NCBI GenBank assembly: GCA_012511485.1
Contig: JAAZFZ010000170.1
Span: forward strand, 1 to 5,016
DNA length: 5,016 nucleotides
Direction of reading: 5' to 3'
Source of the DNA: Clostridiales bacterium
Lineage (GTDB): Bacteria; Bacillota; Clostridia; Oscillospirales; Acutalibacteraceae
Below, piece by piece: positions 1-4,778 of the stretch (position 1 is its first letter; each line of letters begins with the position of its first letter). The notes beneath the pieces were generated by a model. The model had not been told where the DNA came from and ran no database searches. It saw only the letters and a list, made by a program, of their open reading frames with translations. Made by a program: the position numbers and the translations under genes.

Positions 1-1100
1 TTAAGTCCGTTGTGATTTTCAATTTTGTTGCCGACCGCTTCGCCGCTCCAGCCGTATGAGCCGAAAACAAGTGCGGGCTTCTTTTTGTTGTTAATGGCGT
101 CAACTCCACTGAGCAGCTTCCAGACAGGCGGCACAGCATCGGAATTAATAGTCGGCGAACCTATTGCAAAAGCGTCGGATAAATTGAGCATTTGCACAAG
201 CGATTCCATATCATATTTGTTAATGTCAACAGCCGGAGCATCTGCCGAGGGGATAACCGAAACTATTCCCTCGCTTAAGGCTTGTGCAATTTTTGCAGTG
301 TTACCATACGCAGAGCAATAAAATACGGGTATTTGCAAATTGACCTTCAAATCCAGCTTGCACCATTCCCTGTATTTTTCCACAGCAGATTCCAACTTAC
401 AGCCCTTTGTCAGAATGGGTCCGTGGCTGGTGCATATGGCATTAATATCGAAGCCTTCGATTTTATCCAGCCCGTTAAGGACATAGCCTTTAAACGGTGA
501 AAAGATAGCGTCAAAATAATCCTTCAATGCAGAGTCATATTTTTCGGGATAGGCAATATTGTAGTCAAAAACATAAGGCTCACAATAATGTGCCCCCAGA
601 AAGTCACATGAAAACAGAATCCCGCCCTTTTCGAGCCAGGTAAACATTGAGTCCGGCCAGTGAAGGAAGGGTGCGCTGATAAATTGCAGAACGCTACCGC
701 CAAGGTCAATTGAGTCGGAATCCTTGACAGCGGTGACAGGCAGAGTGTCGTTGTTTGTAATATTTTTAAGGTATATTGAGCCGGCTCTGCTTGTTAGGAT
801 TGTTGCATTTTTGCAATAATCCATAAGTCTCGCAAGGGAACCGGAATGGTCAGGCTCACAATGGTTTAAAATAATATAATCTATGCTTTCAGGCTCACAA
901 ACCTCCCTGATGTTTGCAAGGAACACTTCAAAAAAAGCTTCGTGGCACGCTTCAATCAGGGCAGTTTTTCGGGTGCCCTTGACTATGTAAGAATTGTATG
1001 TTGTGCCGAACTCAGTTTTCATGATAACATCGAAGACTCTCATATTCGGGTTAAGGACTCCGACACTGTAAATATTATCAAAAATCTTGTAAGCGGACAT
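1..1100 (-). CDS. fprA: FprA-family flavodiiron protein (A-type flavoprotein), C-terminus cut by the window
   Basis: Translating the minus strand from the ATG at 1100-1098 gives 366 residues with no stop before the window edge, so the C-terminus is missing. Family members of about 400 residues suggest some 30-45 are lost. Residues about 1-250 form the metallo-beta-lactamase-like diiron domain, and all expected ligands are visible: H80, E82, D84 and H85 (in NHCEPDHSGS), H147 (LHWPDSM), D166 and H226 (SHGPI). Residues about 255-366 form the flavodoxin-like FMN domain, with a phosphate loop at 263-268 (SAYGNT), GSPT at 314-317 and GSYGWSGEA at 347-355. Family members are cytoplasmic and reduce O2 to water, or NO to N2O, using rubredoxin electrons. 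The start is supported by AGGAG at 1109-1113, 8 nt upstream. It lies 18 bp after the desulfoferrodoxin stop codon, so the two are probably cotranscribed. A C-terminal rubredoxin or flavin reductase extension cannot be excluded. O2 versus NO preference cannot be read from sequence. Confidence 0.95.
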   Translation of the reverse strand, partial: MSAYKIFDNIYSVGVLNPNMRVFDVIMKTEFGTTYNSYIVKGTRKTALIEACHEAFFEVFLANIREVCEPESIDYIILNHCEPDHSGSLARLMDYCKNATILTSRAGSIYLKNITNNDTLPVTAVKDSDSIDLGGSVLQFISAPFLHWPDSMFTWLEKGGILFSCDFLGAHYCEPYVFDYNIAYPEKYDSALKDYFDAIFSPFKGYVLNGLDKIEGFDINAICTSHGPILTKGCKLESAVEKYREWCKLDLKVNLQIPVFYCSAYGNTAKIAQALSEGIVSVIPSADAPAVDINKYDMESLVQMLNLSDAFAIGSPTINSDAVPPVWKLLSGVDAINNKKKPALVFGSYGWSGEAVGNKIENHNGL

Positions 1101-1108
1101 TTTTTCTA

Positions 1109-1113
1109 CTCCT
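1109..1113 (-). promoter_or_regulatory. Ribosome binding site of the flavodiiron gene
   Basis: On the minus strand AGGAG lies 8 nt before the ATG at 1100-1098, inside the 18-bp gap after the desulfoferrodoxin TAG. It fixes the start of the flavodiiron protein and shows independent translation initiation within a shared transcript. Confidence 0.85.
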
Positions 1114-1118
1114 GTTTA

Positions 1119-1691
1119 CTATATTTCTTCAAACATATCTTTACCTGCAGAGCATACAGGGCAAACGAAATCTTCGGGCAAATCCTCCCATTTTGTGCCG
1201 GGCTCAATGCCGTTTTCGGGGTCGCCCAATTCCTCGTCATATTCATATCCGCAAAGCATGCATACATATTTTTTCGTTTTTTGTTTCGTCGGTCTTAAAA
1301 TTTCGGCTTCCGTTTTCCACAAACCGTGAATATTGCAGTATTCATAGGCGGCAATAACCTCATCGTCATCAGTTAGAATAAAAGTGACCTCGGGAGCAGT
1401 TCCGGGTTTGAGGATTTTTCTCTGCCCGCCGTGCTTTGTCTGAAGGTAAACCCATTCAATGAAGTGCTCGGGAACCATGGGGTGTGGAACCGTGCTGATT
1501 TTTACCGTGACCTCGTTGCCTACCGTTTCGATAACCGGCAGATGTTTTTCAACCGCACCGTCGGCAGTATTTGGAATAAGCTCCTGCATTTTTTCTCCGC
1601 AACAGACAAGCGGAACGCCAGCGTTGTTTATCAGCCCGACAATATTTCCGCAATGCTTGCAGATATAAAATTTCTGTGAAAGGTTGCTCAT
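1119..1691 (-). CDS. dfx: Desulfoferrodoxin-type superoxide reductase with fused C-terminal rubredoxin domain
   Basis: This 190-residue cytoplasmic protein has three iron modules in order. Residues 1-37 are the desulfoferrodoxin N-terminal domain with an Fe(Cys)4 site (C11, C14, C30, C31). Residues about 45-132 are the superoxide reductase (neelaredoxin) domain. Its catalytic Fe(His)4Cys ligands are all present: H50, H70 (PHPM), H76 (EHFIEW), C119 and H122 (CNIHGLWK). E48-K49 precede H50, matching the Glu-Lys pair important for catalysis in known enzymes. Residues about 141-190 are a complete rubredoxin (C144, C147, C177, C180) joined by a short Lys/Thr-rich linker. Ordinary desulfoferrodoxins are about 125 residues, so the rubredoxin is an extra domain. 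The enzyme reduces superoxide to hydrogen peroxide, and rubredoxin is the usual electron donor, so the fusion carries its own donor. The start is supported by AAAGGAA at 1699-1705, 7 nt upstream. It is the first gene of the leftward operon with the flavodiiron protein. PerR control is plausible. Confidence 0.96.
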   Translation of the reverse strand: MSNLSQKFYICKHCGNIVGLINNAGVPLVCCGEKMQELIPNTADGAVEKHLPVIETVGNEVTVKISTVPHPMVPEHFIEWVYLQTKHGGQRKILKPGTAPEVTFILTDDDEVIAAYEYCNIHGLWKTEAEILRPTKQKTKKYVCMLCGYEYDEELGDPENGIEPGTKWEDLPEDFVCPVCSAGKDMFEEI

Positions 1692-1713
1692 ATTATCATT
1701 CCTTTCTGATAAT
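1692..1713 (-). promoter_or_regulatory. Possible hairpin presenting the dfx Shine-Dalgarno in its loop
   Basis: ATTATCA (1692-1698) and TGATAAT (1707-1713) are perfect 7-bp inverted arms around an 8-nt loop. In the leftward mRNA the loop reads GAAAGGAA and contains the Shine-Dalgarno, and the ATG follows the stem directly. The stem has a single G-C pair, so it would be weak. It could influence translation of desulfoferrodoxin, be a protein-binding palindrome, or be chance in AT-rich DNA. Confidence 0.35.
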
Positions 1714-1738
1714 CAGTATTCTACTTGTGTGCAAAAAC

Positions 1739-1767
1739 ATGATATATTTTTTAATCGCAAAGCACAA
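1739..1767 (-). promoter_or_regulatory. Weaker alternative leftward promoter for the dfx operon
   Basis: On the minus strand TTGTGC (1767-1762) and TATCAT (1744-1739) are separated by 17 bp. The -35 is a poor match to TTGACA and the -10 a fair match to TATAAT. It lies closer to the gene than the other candidate. One copy of the 19-bp direct repeat (1743-1761) fills its spacer, so a protein bound there would block it. Confidence 0.3.
1743..1761 (+). repeat. 19-bp direct repeat, copy 1
   Basis: TATATTTTTTAATCGCAAA matches the second copy at 1913-1931 at 18 of 19 positions, differing only at the ninth base. The copies are 170 bp apart in the same orientation. This one lies in the spacer of the weaker leftward promoter candidate. 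The non-AT core TAATCGCAAA is the part least likely to recur by chance. It may be a regulator binding site, but no family is recognised. Confidence 0.55.
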
Positions 1768-1787
1768 TAAAATGCTCCTCAACTTAA

Positions 1788-1816
1788 ATAATACTATATC
1801 TTTCATTGGAATTCAA
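1788..1816 (-). promoter_or_regulatory. Candidate SigA-type promoter for the dfx-fprA operon
   Basis: On the minus strand TTGAAT (1816-1811) and TATTAT (1793-1788) are separated by 17 bp. They match TTGACA at 4 of 6 and TATAAT at 5 of 6 positions. The resulting leader before the dfx ATG would be roughly 90 nt. The AT-rich context makes chance matches common, so this is the better of two candidates and not proven. Confidence 0.45.
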
Positions 1817-1912
1817 CCAGAAAATGCAATGAAGGATGATTAATGTGAAATTGCATAAATAATTGTATAAATTGCAGATATCCACTGAAAATGAAATGAC
1901 TTATGCAACATT

Positions 1913-1931
1913 TATATTTTATAATCGCAAA
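1913..1931 (+). repeat. 19-bp direct repeat, copy 2
   Basis: TATATTTTATAATCGCAAA is the partner of the copy at 1743-1761 with one difference. It lies upstream of both the PerR-like palindrome and the rightward promoter. The short core TCGCAA also appears inverted, as TTGCGA, at 2003-2008, between the palindrome and the -35 box. Confidence 0.55.
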
Positions 1932-1972
1932 TTTCCGTTTTTGTTTAGTTGAATGATTTAAAAATGAAATAT

Positions 1973-1987
1973 TTATCATTATTATAA
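1973..1987. promoter_or_regulatory. PerR-box-like palindrome
   Basis: TTATCATTATTATAA matches the Bacillus-type PerR consensus TTATAATNATTATAA at 13 of 14 defined positions; only the fifth base (C for A) differs. PerR is the Fur-family peroxide sensor that in Clostridium acetobutylicum represses oxygen-defence genes, including desulfoferrodoxin and flavodiiron proteins, which fits the leftward operon. Its position is awkward: it is about 280 bp from the dfx start and 38 bp upstream of the rightward -35. An unrecognised promoter may overlap it; TTTAAA (1957-1962), 17 bp, TATTAT (1980-1985) is one weak rightward possibility. The surrounding AT bias raises the chance of coincidence. Confidence 0.45.
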
Positions 1988-2024
1988 AAAAAACGAAAAT
2001 AATTGCGAGAATGTATGTTATATG

Positions 2025-2053
2025 TTTACATTTTTTGGTAATTTGAGTAAAAT
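2025..2053 (+). promoter_or_regulatory. SigA-type promoter of the D-glutamate/oxoproline operon
   Basis: TTTACA (2025-2030) and TAAAAT (2048-2053) are separated by exactly 17 bp and match TTGACA and TATAAT at 5 of 6 positions each. Transcription would start near 2060, giving a leader of about 45 nt before the GTG start. This is the best promoter in the window. The leader is too short for a typical riboswitch. Confidence 0.65.
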
Positions 2054-2091
2054 GGAATTAAACTTACAAATCTGTATATCAAAGGTTATCT

Positions 2092-2097
2092 AGGAGG
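2092..2097 (+). promoter_or_regulatory. Strong ribosome binding site deciding a GTG start
   Basis: AGGAGG sits 7 nt upstream of the GTG at 2105-2107. This perfect Shine-Dalgarno at ideal spacing is the main reason for accepting the GTG as the aminotransferase start. The next in-frame ATG is well inside the conserved N-terminal region. Confidence 0.9.
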
Positions 2098-2104
2098 GGA
2101 TTTT

Positions 2105-2962
2105 GTGAAGAGTTTGGGATATTACAACGGAAAATTCGGACCCATTGAAGAAATGATGATACCTATGAACGACAGGGTCAGCTATTTCGGCGACGGTGTT
2201 TATGACGCTACATACAGCGCAAACGGTGTTATTTACACTCTAGACGAACACATGGATAGGTTTTTTAACAGTGCAGGGTTATTAAAAATAAATATACCCT
2301 TGAGCAAGGACGAAATGAAGGGGATTCTTTATGAAATGCTCGCCAAGGTTGATTCGGACGAGAATTTTATCTACTGGCAGACAACCAGGGGCACGGGTAT
2401 GCGCAGCCATGCCTTCCTTTCGAATGATATGCCCGCAAATATCTGGATAGTAATTAAGCCCGATAAGGTCAAGGACCTATCACAGAAAATCAGGCTGATA
2501 ACGGCTGAGGATACAAGATTTTATCACTGCAACATAAAAACGCTCAACCTGCTGGTAAATGTTATGGCATCACAGAAAGCGACGGAAATGGGCTGCAACG
2601 AGTGTGTTTTTCACAGGGGCGACAGAGTTACTGAATGCGCTCACAGCAATATTCATATTATTAAAGACGGCGTTTTTAAAACAGCACCCACTGACCACCT
2701 AATTCTCCCCGGCATAGCAAGAGCGCATCTTATTAAAATGTGCAAAAAACACAACATTCCGGTTGACGAGGCTCCCTTTACGGTTGAGGAGTTATTTAAT
2801 GCAGATGAAATCTTGATTTCAAGTGCCGGCTCCTTCTGCCTTGCCGCCTGTGAAATTGACGGCATACCCTGCGGAGGAAAAGCACCCGAAATCCTCAAAA
2901 CTCTTCAGGACGGGCTTACGGAAGAATTCGAGACGGAAACGAAAAAAAGTTTAATCCAATAA
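2105..2962 (+). CDS. dat: D-amino-acid aminotransferase (D-alanine type), PLP fold-type IV
   Basis: This 285-residue protein has the usual length and features of bacterial D-amino-acid aminotransferase, a cytoplasmic PLP enzyme that interconverts D-alanine + 2-oxoglutarate and pyruvate + D-glutamate. K145 in NIKTLNLL aligns with the PLP-binding lysine of the Bacillus enzyme, and E177 in VTE with the residue contacting the pyridine nitrogen. FGDGVY (28-33) ends in the conserved tyrosine. RGTGMRSH (95-102) carries the Arg-x-His pair (R100, H102) that binds substrate carboxylate in D-specific enzymes and helps separate them from branched-chain aminotransferases and aminodeoxychorismate lyase. 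PGIAR (202-206) is the conserved glycine-rich turn before a helix. It starts with GTG behind a perfect AGGAGG. The D-glutamate cyclase homologue starts 11 bp after its stop, so one transcript is likely. It may supply D-glutamate for that enzyme, for the cell wall, or both. Class IV substrate choice is only moderately predictable, so the exact donor is uncertain. Confidence 0.9.
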   Translation: MKSLGYYNGKFGPIEEMMIPMNDRVSYFGDGVYDATYSANGVIYTLDEHMDRFFNSAGLLKINIPLSKDEMKGILYEMLAKVDSDENFIYWQTTRGTGMRSHAFLSNDMPANIWIVIKPDKVKDLSQKIRLITAEDTRFYHCNIKTLNLLVNVMASQKATEMGCNECVFHRGDRVTECAHSNIHIIKDGVFKTAPTDHLILPGIARAHLIKMCKKHNIPVDEAPFTVEELFNADEILISSAGSFCLAACEIDGIPCGGKAPEILKTLQDGLTEEFETETKKSLIQ

Positions 2963-2966
2963 GGAG
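2961..2966 (+). promoter_or_regulatory. Ribosome binding site overlapping the aminotransferase stop codon
   Basis: AAGGAG includes the last two bases of the TAA stop (2960-2962) and lies 7 nt before the ATG at 2974. It confirms that start and ties translation of the two genes together. Confidence 0.85.
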
Positions 2967-2973
2967 AAGTAAA

Positions 2974-4050
2974 ATGACACAGCAGGAGTTGACGCTACTC
3001 AATCTCGGGCAGAATCTTGATGATTTAAGTAATCTCGACCCCAGAGGATACGGCGTGTGCCGCATACTTTACTCCGCCGCAAAGGAGTACACGGGCGAGC
3101 GCTTGACCATGAATGCGGCAAAGCAGCTTGCCTTAACTGTAAAGGAGGGGGACTTTATATTCATCCTCACAGGCTTTGTTCTGCTGCCCTTCGGCAAGGC
3201 CGAAACGGACGGCATAATCAGCTCAATGCTACTTGCCAGAGCACTTGTCAAGGCCTTCAACGCAAAGCCTGTCATAATCTGCCCGAAAGAGAATATGGAG
3301 GCTGTCAAGAACCTTGCATACTGTATAGGTCTTCACCTTTACACCACATTAGAGGACTTAAAGAGATATCCTGTGTCGATGGCGGCTATTCCTTTCACAA
3401 AGGATGCGGAAAAAGCCCCTGCACTTGCGGATGAAATCATTGCTCTGGGCATGCCAACGGCAGTAATCAGCATTGAATGCCCGGGTGCAAACGAGAAGGG
3501 CAAATACCACAATGCAACAGGCTTGGATGTTACCGATATAGAGGCAAAAATGGATGTCCTTTTTGAAAAGCTTCAGGCGAAGGGAGTTCTGAATATAGCT
3601 ATTGGCGACTTGGGCAACGAAATCGGAATGGGTACAATAGGAGAGCAGCTCAAAAGATTCATTCCTTATGCCCGTGAGGGGGCATGCCGCTGCACCTGCA
3701 AGGGCGGAATTGCCGCCAAAACAAAGGCGGATAATATTATTACCGCCACTGTTTCGGATTGGGGCTGCTACGGCATGATTGCAGCTCTGGCATATCTTAA
3801 AAGAGACCTTGATATCCTCCAGACTACCGAGCTTGAGGAAGATTTGATGAAAACAGCGGCAAAAAGTGGTATGATTGATATGTATGGCTGGCTAATCCCC
3901 GCAATTGACGGCTTTGGAATTGGAATTAATAAGTCAATAGTCAACCTAATGCGTGAATGCGTCAGCTACACAATTAAGCTTGAAAAGACCTGTGAAACAT
4001 GGTTTGATAAGGTCATTGAGCTGGAGTTTTACGAAAGGGTGAAACAATGA
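2974..4050 (+). CDS. DUF4392-type D-glutamate cyclase homologue, stand-alone
   Basis: The 358 residues resemble the DUF4392 domain, which forms the C-terminal part of the mammalian mitochondrial D-glutamate cyclase DGLUCY, an enzyme converting D-glutamate to 5-oxo-D-proline and water. I recognise it by a glycine-rich acidic motif at 211-220 (GDLGNEIGMG), an ETDG segment at 77-80, IECPGANEKGKYHN at 167-180 and VSDWG at 260-264. No signal peptide or membrane helix is evident, so it is probably cytoplasmic. In DGLUCY a DUF1445 domain precedes this one; here there is none in the protein or elsewhere in the window. A CxCxC cluster (C238, C240, C242) lies between the motifs. Position between a D-glutamate-forming aminotransferase and oxoprolinase subunits supports the assignment independently. 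Its stop overlaps the pxpB start (ATGA at 4047-4050). The family call is by memory of motifs; the reaction is inferred from homology and context, and activity without DUF1445 is not established by this sequence. Confidence 0.8.
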   Translation: MTQQELTLLNLGQNLDDLSNLDPRGYGVCRILYSAAKEYTGERLTMNAAKQLALTVKEGDFIFILTGFVLLPFGKAETDGIISSMLLARALVKAFNAKPVIICPKENMEAVKNLAYCIGLHLYTTLEDLKRYPVSMAAIPFTKDAEKAPALADEIIALGMPTAVISIECPGANEKGKYHNATGLDVTDIEAKMDVLFEKLQAKGVLNIAIGDLGNEIGMGTIGEQLKRFIPYAREGACRCTCKGGIAAKTKADNIITATVSDWGCYGMIAALAYLKRDLDILQTTELEEDLMKTAAKSGMIDMYGWLIPAIDGFGIGINKSIVNLMRECVSYTIKLEKTCETWFDKVIELEFYERVKQ

Positions 4051-4778
4051 TTGATGTCAGGTTTCTTGCTGCGGGTGAATCTGCACTGATTGTAGAGCTA
4101 GGCAGTGCCATCAGCCCCGAAATAAACAGCCGGGTTATGAGCCTGTATGATGCCATTGGCAGGAGCAGGCTCAAGGGTGTCATTGAATGTGTTCCCGCCT
4201 TCTGTTCATTAATGGTGTGTTATGATTGCACGGTGATTAATTACAATTCACTCGTTGAAAGCATAAGAGAAATGCTCGGCAATTCGGATTCTTCATCAGC
4301 CGTTAAAAAAAGGGTTATTTATATTCCCGTCTGCTACGGTGATGAATTCGGCGAGGATTTGGAGGAGGTTGCAGCATATACGGGCTTGAGTGCAGACGAG
4401 GTTATCAAAAGGCACAGCGCACCCGAATACCTCATTTATATGCTTGGCTTTCTCCCGGGCTTTGCCTACCTCGGCGGAATGGATTCAAAAATAGTTACTC
4501 CACGCCTGAAAAACCCGAGGACAAAAATACCCGCTGGCTCAGTCGGCATAGGCGGCGAGCAGACGGGCATTTATCCCCTTGCGTCACCGGGAGGCTGGAG
4601 GCTTATCGGGAGAACTCCCGTCAGAACCTATGACCCGGCGAGGGAAAACCCCATCATTTATTCCGCCGGCGACTATATCCGATTTATACCCGTCGATAAA
4701 GAGGAATATTACAGCATTAAAGAGCGGGTCAAAAAAAGAGAGTATGAATGTGAAATATCGGAGGTTAATGTAAAATGA
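4047..4778 (+). CDS. pxpB: 5-oxoprolinase subunit PxpB (KipI family)
   Basis: The 243-residue protein is a full-length PxpB/KipI homologue. PxpA, PxpB and PxpC form the bacterial ATP-dependent 5-oxoprolinase that opens 5-oxoproline to glutamate in the cytoplasm. Bacillus KipI was earlier described as an inhibitor of the sporulation kinase KinA. The N-terminal half (1-80) is the less conserved domain. The C-terminal cyclophilin-like half carries the family signatures: GFLPGFAYLGG at 134-144, PAGSVGIGGEQTGIYP at 162-177 and SPGGWRLIGRTP at 180-191. Both ends overlap neighbours by four bases (ATGA at 4047-4050 and 4775-4778), implying translational coupling and matched amounts with PxpC. A purine-rich AAAGGGTG at 4034-4041 serves as ribosome binding site. 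The context of a D-glutamate cyclase homologue upstream and PxpC downstream makes the metabolic role much more likely than a purely sporulation role. Confidence 0.94.
   Translation: MIDVRFLAAGESALIVELGSAISPEINSRVMSLYDAIGRSRLKGVIECVPAFCSLMVCYDCTVINYNSLVESIREMLGNSDSSSAVKKRVIYIPVCYGDEFGEDLEEVAAYTGLSADEVIKRHSAPEYLIYMLGFLPGFAYLGGMDSKIVTPRLKNPRTKIPAGSVGIGGEQTGIYPLASPGGWRLIGRTPVRTYDPARENPIIYSAGDYIRFIPVDKEEYYSIKERVKKREYECEISEVNVK
4760..4764 (+). promoter_or_regulatory. Ribosome binding site of pxpC inside the pxpB coding end
   Basis: GGAGG lies 10 nt upstream of the ATG at 4775, within the last codons of pxpB. With the ATGA overlap it supports coupled translation of the two subunits and selects this start for PxpC. 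Confidence 0.8.

Larger units (their letters stand above)
1692..2104. other. AT-rich divergent intergenic region without a gene
   Basis: This stretch separates the divergent superoxide-defence and D-glutamate operons. It is visibly richer in A and T than its flanks, and I see no credible coding sequence, tRNA or structured RNA in it. It holds the promoters of both operons, a PerR-box-like palindrome, two copies of a 19-bp direct repeat and the hairpin at the desulfoferrodoxin start, each listed separately. No terminator is expected here because both genes read outward. Confidence 0.9.

Noticed and set aside
25..500. Two plus-strand open frames (25-321 and 282-500) opposite the flavodiiron gene
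   Set aside because: They are antisense to a clear flavodiiron coding sequence with all metal ligands, have no family resemblance, and lack convincing ribosome binding sites.
524..709. Minus-strand 61-residue open frame inside the flavodiiron gene
   Set aside because: It is an out-of-frame shadow of the 1-1100 gene with no recognisable features.
942..1679. Plus-strand open frames opposite the flavodiiron and desulfoferrodoxin genes
   Set aside because: The opposite strand encodes well-conserved iron-binding proteins; the plus-strand translations show no domains.
1696..1740. A 14-codon leader ORF on the minus strand (MFLHTSRILIIRKE) ending 4 nt before the dfx start
   Set aside because: No Shine-Dalgarno precedes its ATG, its composition looks arbitrary, and it is out of frame with dfx. 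It probably reflects chance in the leader.
1824..1856. Inverted repeat ATGCAAT / ATTGCAT with a 19-bp spacer
   Set aside because: The arms are only 7 bp, do not extend, and short AT-rich inverted pairs are expected by chance in this region; no link to a known operator.
2054..2104. Possible riboswitch in the leader of the aminotransferase operon
   Set aside because: The leader predicted from the promoter is about 45 nt with no stable stems or recognisable conserved core.
2653..3434. Minus-strand and alternate plus-frame open frames within the aminotransferase and cyclase genes
   Set aside because: They overlap strongly supported genes over their whole length and have no family signals or start signals.
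4579..4773. 64-codon alternate-frame open frame within pxpB
   Set aside because: It lies across the conserved SPGGWRLIGRTP region of PxpB in another frame and has no independent support.
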